Positions 52,107 to 61,021 of a DNA stretch of 64,000 nucleotides are shown piece after piece. The notes beneath the pieces were generated by a model, which was not told where the DNA came from, ran no database searches, and worked only from the letters and a program-made list of their open reading frames with translations. The DNA is taken from contig JAEUHM010000048.1 of NCBI GenBank assembly GCA_016795485.1, forward strand, positions 1 to 64,000. The letters run 5' to 3'. This stretch comes from Verrucomicrobiaceae bacterium. Its GTDB lineage: Bacteria > Verrucomicrobiota > Verrucomicrobiia > Verrucomicrobiales > Verrucomicrobiaceae. The translations under genes were made by a program, and so were the position numbers. Numbering within the stretch: the stretch's first letter is position 1; every line of letters starts with the position of its first letter.

Positions 52107-53444
52107 TTAGACCTTCCAGTTACCGCGATACTCGCGAGTAAGCCACTTGGCGTCACCGCCGGAGATGAACTCACGCTTGGCTGGGTCCCACTTGATGTTG
52201 GCACCATACCAGTAGCCCATGTTCATCAGGTGGCAGGAGATGACCGTGGTGGCACCCACTTCCACATCGCAAATCGGACGATTGCCGCTGTGCACGGCTT
52301 GGATGAAGTCATCATGGTGAGACCCTTTTGTCTCATAAAGCTTCACTTTGGCGTCCTTCAGAAGGTCGTTTTTGGCCTTCGTTGTCTCGCGGGCCAACGT
52401 TGTCGCTTTCTTCACTGCTTCATCCTTGCTGTCGTAGTAGTATTTCGTTTGGCCGCCCAAAACGACCTTAAACTTGCCACGATTCACGTGCACCTCACCG
52501 TCCGGACCATAGAACGATACGCCAAAGCCTTCTTGGTGGGTCAGCACTACACCGTTAGCATAAACCAACTGGGCACCACGCTTAGCGTTGGCATAATCCG
52601 CAGGTGCTTTTACTTCAACCGGACCCGTTTCGTCCACGCCCATGCCCCATTGCGCAATGTCAATGTGATGGGCACCCCAGTCAGTGATCATCCCGCCGCC
52701 GAACTCACGAGTATTTCTCCAAGCAGGAAAGTGCTCCGATTTACCGCGCTCACAAAGTTGCTCATTGTAAGGCACCAGCGGGCCTGGACCACACCAGCGA
52801 TCCCAATCAAGACCTTCAGGCATCGGTTGTTCCGGGAAGGCGTTTGGCTTGGCGGGATCGCCAAATGAAGTCGTGATGCGGTCCACTTTGCCGATGACTC
52901 CATTGCGAACAATCTCACAAGCAATGCGGAACTCCGCCGAAGAACGCTGTTGCGAGCCGGTCTGGAAAGTGATGCCATTGTCACGCACCGCTTTCACCAG
53001 TTTCAATGCCTCGGTGATGTTGTGAGTGAGAGGCTTCTCACCATAGATGTGCTTTTTCCCGTTTGCCGCAGCGATACCGCAGATCGCATGCCAATGGTCG
53101 GGAGTTGCGATGACCACTGCATCGATGTCTGGCCGTGCCAGCAGTTCCTCGAAGTTGTTGTAGCCCTTGGCATCGGTGTTTCCGTACTTCTTGTTGATCT
53201 TCTCGACCGCTTCATCACGACGGAACTTGTGCACCTCAGCCACGCCGAGGACTTTCACATCATCCCGGCCCAAAAAGCCACCCAAGTGCCCACCATTCAT
53301 CTTGCCCATGCCGATGAATCCGATGCCCAGCTGGCTGTTCGGCTTAGTCTCAGCCGACCAGATTTTTGAGGGAAGAATAAAAGGAGCCGCCACCGTAGCT
53401 GCGGCTGATTTGACAAACTGGCGACGATTCGCGGTGCTGTTCAT
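52107..53444 (-). CDS. Gfo/Idh/MocA family oxidoreductase, Tat-exported
   Basis: A 445-residue NAD(P)-dependent sugar or polyol oxidoreductase-like protein. The twin-arginine signal is NRRQFVKSAAATVAAPF at the N-terminus. The Rossmann motif GIGFIGMGKMNGGHLGG, the VVIATPDHWHAICGIAAA block and the EKPLTHNITEALKLV Lys-Pro motif are classical, followed by the GGGMITDWGAHHIDIAQW metal/substrate His region. The start at 53444 gives MNSTANRRQFV. These Tat-exported members are typical of Verrucomicrobia/Planctomycetes; the substrate is unknown. The upstream 344 bp to the next gene hold no gene and only AT-rich sequence without a clear motif. Confidence 0.93.
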   Translation of the reverse strand: MNSTANRRQFVKSAAATVAAPFILPSKIWSAETKPNSQLGIGFIGMGKMNGGHLGGFLGRDDVKVLGVAEVHKFRRDEAVEKINKKYGNTDAKGYNNFEELLARPDIDAVVIATPDHWHAICGIAAANGKKHIYGEKPLTHNITEALKLVKAVRDNGITFQTGSQQRSSAEFRIACEIVRNGVIGKVDRITTSFGDPAKPNAFPEQPMPEGLDWDRWCGPGPLVPYNEQLCERGKSEHFPAWRNTREFGGGMITDWGAHHIDIAQWGMGVDETGPVEVKAPADYANAKRGAQLVYANGVVLTHQEGFGVSFYGPDGEVHVNRGKFKVVLGGQTKYYYDSKDEAVKKATTLARETTKAKNDLLKDAKVKLYETKGSHHDDFIQAVHSGNRPICDVEVGATTVISCHLMNMGYWYGANIKWDPAKREFISGGDAKWLTREYRGNWKV

Positions 53445-53788
53445 AAGATAGGGCCGTATTATACGCATTCCTGCCAAGCAACCTGTCATTTTCTAGTCAA
53501 CAGGTTTGGTTGGGGCGCAGGACACACATGCCAACACTTTAGATTGTCGGCACCCACATCACACCATCTAAATGTCTTTGACAATGCGCGTTCTCGCTAA
53601 CCCATTTGTCACGTCGTAGCCGCGCAGTTTGTGCGTTGGTTCATTTCCAAATCAGGAAACAAAGATCAATGATTCACATCGAAGCAAAAAAACAGTCTTT
53701 GCGCGGTTTCTCGTGGCTGAAGTGCATCATGGAGACACACAAGTCTATTATGCGACTTGGACTGTCCCATCCCCAAAAATGAATCCCA

Positions 53789-54739
53789 TCACTTCAGCGG
53801 AGGAGCCCAGCCGTAGACTACATCTCCTTTGAACAAGGGGTGGTGATAGGGCGTTCGACCAAAGCCAGCGACAATCTTTCCACTGTCCAAGGCATCTACT
53901 TTGAGACTGCCGTATGGCTTTCCATCTTCGTCGTAGAGAACATCGAGGTTTTGATTCACGGCGAACCGATGCCCGGCAGTCGGTTGTATAATGCAGAACT
54001 TCCACGCATCGTTGATGAATTGGATGGCTCCCATAGGCTGGTAGGTGAGGGCTTTGGGCACATCCTTGAGATTCATCCGCCCAAACTCAGGTGGAACACG
54101 ATTCTGCGCTTCAAAGAACTCACGTAGACCCGGCGACTCACGCGCTTCAGCCGGATAGGTGACGGCTATTGCTGGGCGAATGATCTCACGTGCTTGTGCA
54201 GGTGATTGGCTACGTGGAAAGGCGCTGGATTGCCTCCGAGTTTTGGCTTCTAGCTGCCGAAGAGTGGTGGGCACCATCGCAAAGAGCACCTCAAGGTCTC
54301 CAGAAGCCTTCGTCTCTTCCACGTGAAGAACCTCCGCTGTGGAAGCGACTTCCTTTTTGATTGTAAGTCGGTAGGTGTTGTCCTCACCAAGAACATTGAA
54401 CGAGTAAACATATTCGCCCAGAGTGACCGCGGGAGTGGGCAGGGGCAATTTCTCTGGGACGACAGCACCGTAGTTCTGATCACGATTTGTTTTCCTTGGC
54501 GACGATGGAGTAGCACGAACTTGATAAACTCGGTAAGACTTCGTCTCAATCAGGGTGGCCGAGAGAGAGTCTGCTATTGACTGAGCCACGTCATGGCGTG
54601 TCTGGCCGTCGAGCGTGACCTGTAGAGCGACAATTGACACCTTGGGACGCTCATCAACCGCACCAACAAGTGCGGATGCAGAGGCATTGACTGCAAACAG
54701 CGTCAAGAACAGTATGGAAAAGATGGATTTTCGAGTCAT
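53789..54739 (-). CDS. hypothetical exported protein
   Basis: A 316-residue exported protein with signal peptide MTRKSIFSILFLTLFAVNASASA. Residues 30-75 (RPKVSIVALQVTLDGQTRHDVAQSIADSLSATLIETKSYRVYQVRA) resemble the nucleotide-free fold used by TolB/CsgG-like and FlgT-like outer-membrane lipoproteins that bind partner proteins, but the match is loose. The rest is mixed with a Ser/Gln-rich linker (about 165-190). The start at 54739 was chosen for the signal. The gene is flanked by unusually AT-rich gaps and no partner can be assigned. Confidence 0.75.
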   Translation of the reverse strand: MTRKSIFSILFLTLFAVNASASALVGAVDERPKVSIVALQVTLDGQTRHDVAQSIADSLSATLIETKSYRVYQVRATPSSPRKTNRDQNYGAVVPEKLPLPTPAVTLGEYVYSFNVLGEDNTYRLTIKKEVASTAEVLHVEETKASGDLEVLFAMVPTTLRQLEAKTRRQSSAFPRSQSPAQAREIIRPAIAVTYPAEARESPGLREFFEAQNRVPPEFGRMNLKDVPKALTYQPMGAIQFINDAWKFCIIQPTAGHRFAVNQNLDVLYDEDGKPYGSLKVDALDSGKIVAGFGRTPYHHPLFKGDVVYGWAPPLK

Positions 54740-55071
54740 GCGCTTACCAGACAATAACTACTCTAGGCTACTGATCTTGTTTCAATCGGGAAAGTGGATT
54801 TAACAAAATTTTTATTGGCTCAATACAATGGCTAATCTATTGCCCATATTATTCACTCTATTTGTGGTTATCCTAAACAATATCTACGGACTTGTTGATT
54901 GTTTTCTAAAATGATTAACAGGTAACCGCCCACCTTCGAGTCGCCTATCAATATCACCATCAATGGCATGTGCCGTTCGATAATATGGGATCCGACAAAC
55001 ACATTGCAGTGAATCCTCCCGCCGTTCTCGTCAGATGAACCTGAGCGATGACGCTACACTAGCTACTGAAA
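54740..55071. other. gene-free AT-rich gap
   Basis: I see no gene, RNA, hairpin or terminator here. The first part (to about 54920) is markedly AT-rich compared with its surroundings, with several stretches of A and T that could act as promoter sequence for the minus-strand hypothetical gene. Confidence 0.5.
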
Positions 55072-57036
55072 TCATTCACGGAGTCGGGTCACGACTAGAT
55101 CCACACGTCGATTCACCGCACGTCCCTCAGGAGTAGCATTCTCAGCTATCGGCTCGCGGGGACCAGCACTGCGAACTTGAATGGCACCCGATGTCAAAAG
55201 CAGATCCTGCTCTAGCCACTCAGCACAGCGCCTTGCGGCCTCGTATCCCTTACGGTCACTGATCGCAAGAGAGTTACTGGTATCGGTATGCCCAATCACC
55301 TCGATCTCCGTGTTCGGCAACCATTGCAGTAACTCACGAAGTTGCTTCGTTGCGCGATCGTAATCGATTGAACGACCCGTTTCTTCTGACGTGTAAACGG
55401 AGTGCAGAATGCCACGACGAGCGACTTGCCCAGGGCGAAGACAAAATACGGCCGAATCACCACGGGGCACCGGTGGCACACGCTGAAGCACCACGATCAG
55501 GCTGGGGTCGTCACCAATAGAAGGTTCAACCATCAAACGATCTACCAACTGACGACCAGAGGCGACTGACGCTAGTTTTTGTAGCAATGACTGACGGGCT
55601 GAACTGCTGCCCACAGCACCTGAAACTAGCATCGAATGGTCCGTCATCACGACCGCCAAATAGGGCTCATCCGACTTGATTTCTCCGTTCGCTATCCGAG
55701 TCAGACGATACTCAGCGAGCCACTGGCCGACTTGATCTTTTGTCACACCCAAACCCGGAATCGACATCACAATTTCTCGGTCCATTGCCTCAGCGGGAAA
55801 CGTGTGCACACCCGATCCTGCCACACACAGGCCGATTGCAGAGGATGATAGGCGTTTAGGCAGTTCTAGAGGCTGACCTGGGGGCGTTTGACGACTCGGG
55901 TCCACTTCCAGAAGATGGCTTTTGATCACTCGACCGCCGAAAAGACGATCCGCTGATTCAACCAAGCTCACCTTCTGCGATTCAGTCAGTACTGCTCCTG
56001 TTAAGAGAACCTCATCTTTGGAAATAGCCCATCCAATGTAAGGCGGACCTATGAGACGCGCCCTTGGCAAAGACTTGGGCATATCAGGAAGTGATGTTTG
56101 GAGAACGGAAGGAGCGCTTTGTATTAATCCTTGATGCACTGACGGCGATCCGACTCTTGCGTTAGCTGCCAGCACGAGCCGCGAGACAGGCAATGGTTTC
56201 GTGCGTTGCGGGTTCTCTTGAGTCCACATTCCCGCAAGGTCTTCTATGTCAGCCAACGCGAGACCCGCGCCGTGCAAAGCATGTGCGACAGCCAGATCGT
56301 CAGCATTCGGAGGCAGTTGCATCCATTCTCCTGTCGTCAATGCAGACAAGATGATGTGATTGGCATTGGAACTCGAAAAGCGCCCCAGTTCACGGCAGAA
56401 CTTGTTAAGGTCTGGCACAGCTGCCAATCCGCCAGTGACCTCCAAATCCCCTCTTGGAGATTGAACCGCCCATTTGTTTCTTAGTTCGTCAAGGATACGA
56501 GATTTTTCCGCCTCACTGCTCACGACGCCTCTCAAAACAACGTTTCCAGGTGATGCGCACAAAAGCACCCAGCCGGGCGGAATAACCGGCCCTTTTGCAG
56601 GCCAATGAACTTGGCTCACGGTGTTGTCGTTTTCGACTGCAATCGAAGCCGTCGAAGATTGCTGCGACTCAGGCCCTACAACAGCCACGATGGGATTAAA
56701 TATGGAGGTCCAGCCGCCGTTTACGCGCTGATCATCGCCGATGAGATTGATCGCTTCCGCCACGACAGCGTTCGAAGCTCCATTGGGTTCAAGCTTCACC
56801 ATTCTGCCTTCAATGGTCACTCCGATTTTCTCAAAGTCCCCTCCCCTTGCCTTTAGCACCTCATACACCGAGCGAGTCAATGCGTCTTCACTCGGACGCA
56901 ATCTCCAGCCAACTCCAAGCACACAAAGGATGACAAACACGGCTGCTCCCATGAGGAGCCATCGGTTAGCGTATGAATGTTTGGCAACGGTTGTCACGCG
57001 ACAACCCCAATGTGAGGTACCGATGCACGAGTGCAA
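55072..57036 (-). CDS. OmpA-family protein with BON-like repeats
   Basis: A 654-residue protein anchored by one helix (about residues 26-46, WLLMGAAVFVILCVLGVGW). The C-terminal 110 residues are an OmpA/MotB peptidoglycan-binding domain: LLQWLPNTEIEVIGHTDTSNS, RKGYEAARRCAEWLEQ and GRAVNRRVDLVVTRLRE. The long middle has several segments of the BON pattern (GNVVLRGVVSSEAEKSRIL, DEVLLTGAVLTESQKVSLVE, HSMLVSGAVGSSSARQSLLQ). This resembles the BON-plus-OmpA architecture of mycobacterial OmpATb/ArfA. The start may be the GTG at 56997. It is the last gene of the MoxR-DUF58-BatA unit, so it may take part in envelope or peptidoglycan-linked work. Confidence 0.87.
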   Translation of the reverse strand: MHSCIGTSHWGCRVTTVAKHSYANRWLLMGAAVFVILCVLGVGWRLRPSEDALTRSVYEVLKARGGDFEKIGVTIEGRMVKLEPNGASNAVVAEAINLIGDDQRVNGGWTSIFNPIVAVVGPESQQSSTASIAVENDNTVSQVHWPAKGPVIPPGWVLLCASPGNVVLRGVVSSEAEKSRILDELRNKWAVQSPRGDLEVTGGLAAVPDLNKFCRELGRFSSSNANHIILSALTTGEWMQLPPNADDLAVAHALHGAGLALADIEDLAGMWTQENPQRTKPLPVSRLVLAANARVGSPSVHQGLIQSAPSVLQTSLPDMPKSLPRARLIGPPYIGWAISKDEVLLTGAVLTESQKVSLVESADRLFGGRVIKSHLLEVDPSRQTPPGQPLELPKRLSSSAIGLCVAGSGVHTFPAEAMDREIVMSIPGLGVTKDQVGQWLAEYRLTRIANGEIKSDEPYLAVVMTDHSMLVSGAVGSSSARQSLLQKLASVASGRQLVDRLMVEPSIGDDPSLIVVLQRVPPVPRGDSAVFCLRPGQVARRGILHSVYTSEETGRSIDYDRATKQLRELLQWLPNTEIEVIGHTDTSNSLAISDRKGYEAARRCAEWLEQDLLLTSGAIQVRSAGPREPIAENATPEGRAVNRRVDLVVTRLRE

Positions 57037-57061
57037 TGAGATACTTTAGAAACCTAAACAA

Positions 57062-59065
57062 TCAGGTTGTCCTTTGGGCTTGCACGTTGCCTCTCGATTC
57101 CCCCACAAACCCGCGTGAAGCTAGCCAAGTCTCCATCCCTACAATCCAAAGCAGAGCGCCCAGCAGCAAAAACCAATATCCTTGCTGCCGCTCTAGCGCC
57201 TCATGCTCCAACTTCATCCCGGACATACCCCCGCTTCCCTCTTCACTCGACCCCGGTTGATCCGACATCGGAATATTCATGCCCGCGAACTTGGCGGGAG
57301 ACTGCGGCGCAAGGCGCGACTCATCCGGTGGCAGATTCACTGCGTACGTTTCGTTCCCCTCCTTCACCAAGCCGAGTGCGTCCGCCACTTTTTGGGTGCC
57401 AGGGATCATCTCACCAGTCAAAAGTTGGTGTGAGGCATCCATGGTCGACCCAGCGATCGATAGCCATGAGTAAACGAATGGGACAAACTGTGGCACAAGC
57501 GCCAGTTGGGAGTCCGCAGGTGACCAAGTTGTCGCCATCACGAAGACTCGGCCCTTTCCTCGGGCCAGTTCGACGAGTGCTGGCGAGCCATCATCAAACT
57601 CGATCAGTTTGGAAGCTCCCTCGACTCCACCCTTCAACAACCGATGCTTCCAGATGTGCATTTGATTAAAGTTGGCCAGCCGCTGATCGTCAAACGGTGC
57701 CAGCAGTGGATGGGAAGTGTCGAGGTTCGTCAGCAGCGCGTAGTTCTTTACGACAGCCTCTTCAAACTGAAACCCGGGCCCACAGATCTCATGTAAACCA
57801 TGATCAGTGTCACCCAGCAGCACCAAAACATTACCTCCGCCTTCAGCAAATGCTCGCGCGCTGGCCAAATGTTTGCCCAACGGACCATCCGCAATCACGA
57901 TCGCACTGCTGGCCCGGCTCCAGACAGAAATGTCATCGCTTGGTCGCACGGATAGCAGCTCAGGCATCAAGCGTGCAGTAGGCTGAAGGGCACGTTTGAG
58001 ATAGTAGAGTGCACTTGAGGAATCGGAGACGCTTGCAGCGGAACTCAAGACGAGCACGACAGGACGTGCGGGCTGACGTGGAGCAAGATGAACGACGTTA
58101 TTCAGTTCCCATTCGTCACCTAAAACCTTCAGCGAGTGAGACTTCTCATCGTCTGGCAAGATGGCTTTGACTATCCTTGACGTCCCTGCGATTGCCTGGC
58201 CCGCTGCGATTTTCTTCTCATCGAGCAACAACTCATAAGACACCGCATCAGCCTGCCCTGAAGCCGTTAAGCGCGCCCGCACGACTTCTTCGGCTTTGCT
58301 GTCCTGCTCATTCACCATCGCGATTGCCAAATCAGCCACGCTTGTATCATCGGGGCTCAATACCTCGACATCCAAAGTGATGTCCTGCGGCCAGGTGAAG
58401 CCTCGCAGTCGCTCCAGACTAGCACCTTCCTGCAAATCAGTGACCAGGACCACTTCCCTCGACGAAGGCGGTGGTAACTCATCATTCCCTGATCTCCGTG
58501 TCTCATCCATCCAAGTCACAGCGTCGATGAGAGCAGCATCCATCTGAGTTGCCATCACACCTGGTTTCAACTCCTTCAATGCTGCTTGCGCCAGACCCAA
58601 ACGCTCAGAGACGCCTTGTGCAGCGGTATCATCGAAACCCAAGACTCGCTCCAACTTGCGATCAAAGACACCCACGGCAAGGCGGTCTGACGCGTGGGCA
58701 CGACCGACGTGGTCCAACACACGGCTAACCGCATCCTCCCAAAGGTCTCCCCGAGACATTGAGGCACTTCGATCCAGCAAGATCAACGTCGCCGTTCCCC
58801 TGCCCTTTTGGAGATCCGCATCAGCAGAAGAACGATAGGGGCGAGCAAATATCAACGCGAGAAGGAGCAGCGCAAGGCAACGCAACAGCAGCAACAACCA
58901 CCGCTCAAGTCGCCTCTTCGTCGTAGTTGGGACCGCAGTGGGCTGTAAAAAGTCCAACGACGAAAACTCGGTGACTTTGGACGGCGGCTGACGACGCAAA
59001 TGCAGCAGTAGCGGCGCGATGACTGCGGCTCCGGCTGCTAGGAAGAGTGGAAAGAGAAAGTTCAT
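57062..59065 (-). CDS. BatA/VWA-domain membrane protein
   Basis: A 667-residue protein with two N-terminal membrane helices (residues 1-20, MNFLFPLFLAAGAAVIAPLL, and about 55-75, WLLLLLRCLALLLLALIFA), between which lies the BatA family phrase LHLRRQPPSKVTEFSSLDFLQ. A von Willebrand A-like domain follows, with the MIDAS motif DRSASMSRGD and VLVTDLQEGAS. The middle region matches the CARDB-like and gatase-like parts of Bat proteins (VLLGDTDHG). A last membrane helix lies near the C-terminus (WFLLLGALLWIVGMETWLA). In aerotolerance (Bat) operons this protein works with MoxR and DUF58. Its start is 12 bp downstream of the DUF58 stop. Confidence 0.92.
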   Translation of the reverse strand: MNFLFPLFLAAGAAVIAPLLLHLRRQPPSKVTEFSSLDFLQPTAVPTTTKRRLERWLLLLLRCLALLLLALIFARPYRSSADADLQKGRGTATLILLDRSASMSRGDLWEDAVSRVLDHVGRAHASDRLAVGVFDRKLERVLGFDDTAAQGVSERLGLAQAALKELKPGVMATQMDAALIDAVTWMDETRRSGNDELPPPSSREVVLVTDLQEGASLERLRGFTWPQDITLDVEVLSPDDTSVADLAIAMVNEQDSKAEEVVRARLTASGQADAVSYELLLDEKKIAAGQAIAGTSRIVKAILPDDEKSHSLKVLGDEWELNNVVHLAPRQPARPVVLVLSSAASVSDSSSALYYLKRALQPTARLMPELLSVRPSDDISVWSRASSAIVIADGPLGKHLASARAFAEGGGNVLVLLGDTDHGLHEICGPGFQFEEAVVKNYALLTNLDTSHPLLAPFDDQRLANFNQMHIWKHRLLKGGVEGASKLIEFDDGSPALVELARGKGRVFVMATTWSPADSQLALVPQFVPFVYSWLSIAGSTMDASHQLLTGEMIPGTQKVADALGLVKEGNETYAVNLPPDESRLAPQSPAKFAGMNIPMSDQPGSSEEGSGGMSGMKLEHEALERQQGYWFLLLGALLWIVGMETWLASRGFVGESRGNVQAQRTT

Positions 59066-59077
59066 CGCCAGTGCAGA

Positions 59078-59977
59078 TCAGTTCACCCTCAGCCCCGATT
59101 TGCCAGAGGTCTCCTTTAGATAGTCCAGCAGAAGTTTCTCCAGAGGCACGTCAGTGATTGCAGCTTGATATCGGATGCCATGGCGATTGCACACGTCACG
59201 GATCTTCTTCAAGTGTGCTCCATGCCGTTCCAAGTAGCCTGCACGTGCGGCTGCCGGATCAACGAACAACTGCGAACCACCTTCCAGACTCCTAAACTGG
59301 GCCGCCTCCGTGAAAGTGAAATCCACCTCTGCACGGTCCATGATGTGAAACAGAACCACATCATGCCCACGTGCTGCTAACAGACCAAGCTGACTTTCAA
59401 GATGCTCCACGGGCGCAATGAGATCGCTTACCAGCATGACCAGCCCACGCTTCCTCAAGAGGTCCGTGATCGACGCCAATGAAGTTGCTAAAGCAGTCGT
59501 GGCATGAGCAGAGGGCTTCTCTAGTTCCACGAGCAAGCGCCGAAGGTGCCCCGGACGATTCCTTGGCGGAATATGCTCGTCGAGATGCTGACCAAACGTC
59601 GAGAGCCCAGCCGCATCTCCCTGCTGCATCAGGAAGTAGCTAAGTGTTGCTACCAAAGTCGCCGCGTAATCGGACTTCCTCAGCCCCGCCATGCTGCCGA
59701 ACTGCATTGAGCGCGAGTGATCCAGCAGGAACTGGCACCGCAGATTCGTCTCATCCTCGTATTTCTTGATGTAATGACGGTCAGTGCGTGCCGCCACCTT
59801 CCAGTCGACATGTCGAGGATCATCTCCCTTAACGTAGGGCCGATACTCCGTGAACTCCACACTAAACCCATGATAGGGGCTGCGGTGTAGGCCGCGCCAC
59901 AGACCTTCCACTACCACGCGAGCGCGCAGTTCCAGCGAGCGAATGCGCATCAGAGCCGCTGGATCAAGAAAGGTCAT
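59078..59977 (-). CDS. DUF58 domain protein
   Basis: A 299-residue cytoplasmic protein. YHGFSVEFTEYRPYVKGDDPRHVDWKVAARTD is the signature DUF58 block, followed by KKYEDETNLRCQFLLDHSRSMQFGS with a degenerate VWA-like metal site (DHSRSM), and GLVMLVSDLIAPVEHLESQL. DUF58 proteins are regular partners of MoxR ATPases, and MoxR is thought to act on them as substrate or client. The gene begins 3 bp after the MoxR stop and ends 12 bp before the BatA-like gene. Confidence 0.94.
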   Translation of the reverse strand: MTFLDPAALMRIRSLELRARVVVEGLWRGLHRSPYHGFSVEFTEYRPYVKGDDPRHVDWKVAARTDRHYIKKYEDETNLRCQFLLDHSRSMQFGSMAGLRKSDYAATLVATLSYFLMQQGDAAGLSTFGQHLDEHIPPRNRPGHLRRLLVELEKPSAHATTALATSLASITDLLRKRGLVMLVSDLIAPVEHLESQLGLLAARGHDVVLFHIMDRAEVDFTFTEAAQFRSLEGGSQLFVDPAAARAGYLERHGAHLKKIRDVCNRHGIRYQAAITDVPLEKLLLDYLKETSGKSGLRVN

Positions 59978-59980
59978 GAC

Positions 59981-60979
59981 CTATTCCTCTGGGGTAGTTT
60001 CCACCAACCTGTTAATCACCTTCTCCACGGTTATGCCTTCTGCCTCTGCGCGATAGTTGATCAGAATACGATGTCGCATCACAGGAAGTGCCAGAGCTCG
60101 GATATCCTCGAACTTCACAAGGTCACGTCCATGCAACAACGCTCTAGCCTTTGCAGCTAAAACCAAGCACTGGCTTGCTCGCGTACCTGCACCCCAGGAA
60201 ACCCAGTCCTTCACAAAGTCAGCCGCAGTTGGCTGGCCCGGCCTAGACCTTGCCGACAGGCGAACCGCATACCGCACGATGTCTTCAGCGCACGGCACAC
60301 CGCGAACCGCCTTCTGAAACAGCTCCAACTGTTCGCCCGTGAACTTCGGTTCCACTTTGGCGCTCCCGCCAGCCGTTGTTCGTTGCACCACAGCTACTTC
60401 GTCTGCCTCATTGAGATACTCGATCACCACGTTCAACATGAACCGATCCAACTGCGCTTCTGGCAGCGGATACGTCCCCTCCATCTCGATCGGATTCTGG
60501 GTAGCCAGCACAAAGAATGGCTCTGGCAGCACATACGTCTGCCCTGCTACCGTCACTTGATGCTCTTGCATGGCCTCCAACAATGCAGCCTGCGTCTTCG
60601 GCGGCGTGCGATTGATCTCATCGGCCAGGATCATGTTCGCAAAGATGGGTCCTCGGTTGAAAACCAAAGACCGCCGACCATTCGCATCCTCCTCCAGGAT
60701 CTCCGTGCCTGTGATGTCACTTGGCATCAAGTCCGGCGTGAACTGCACCCGCTGGAAGCTAAGGTCAAAAACCTGGGCCAGCGTCTTGACCAGAAGCGTC
60801 TTTGCCAGTCCTGGAGCGCCCGTGATCAACCCATGGCCACCAGACAGCAACGTGATGATCAAGTGATCAATGATGTCTTGCTGACCGACAACGACCTTTG
60901 AAACCTCCGCATGAATCGCTGCCCTAGCTGTGTGCAGATGCTCTACCGCCTGTCTTTCCTGATCGTATGTGAGTGACAT
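59981..60979 (-). CDS. MoxR-family AAA+ ATPase
   Basis: A 332-residue AAA+ ATPase. Walker A is LITGAPGLAKTLLVKTLAQVF, sensor and Walker B segments are MILADEINRTPPKTQAALLEAMQEHQVT and FFVLATQNPIEMEGTYPLPEAQLDRFML, and the C-terminal lid has SPRG-like ARSRPGQPTAADFVKDWVSWGAG. The family acts as a chaperone for VWA proteins, matching the neighbouring DUF58 and BatA genes. The start at 60979 (MSLTYDQERQ) is used; the longer frame to 61018 adds 13 unlikely residues. Confidence 0.94.
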   Translation of the reverse strand: MSLTYDQERQAVEHLHTARAAIHAEVSKVVVGQQDIIDHLIITLLSGGHGLITGAPGLAKTLLVKTLAQVFDLSFQRVQFTPDLMPSDITGTEILEEDANGRRSLVFNRGPIFANMILADEINRTPPKTQAALLEAMQEHQVTVAGQTYVLPEPFFVLATQNPIEMEGTYPLPEAQLDRFMLNVVIEYLNEADEVAVVQRTTAGGSAKVEPKFTGEQLELFQKAVRGVPCAEDIVRYAVRLSARSRPGQPTAADFVKDWVSWGAGTRASQCLVLAAKARALLHGRDLVKFEDIRALALPVMRHRILINYRAEAEGITVEKVINRLVETTPEE

Positions 60980-61021
60980 GATATGACTGGGACTCAGAAC
61001 GCCGCTTCCAGTGCGCAACCT

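Noticed and set aside
53629..53832. Small ORF of 67 codons in the gap between two genes
   Set aside because: It overlaps the end of the hypothetical gene on the other strand and has no recognisable features.
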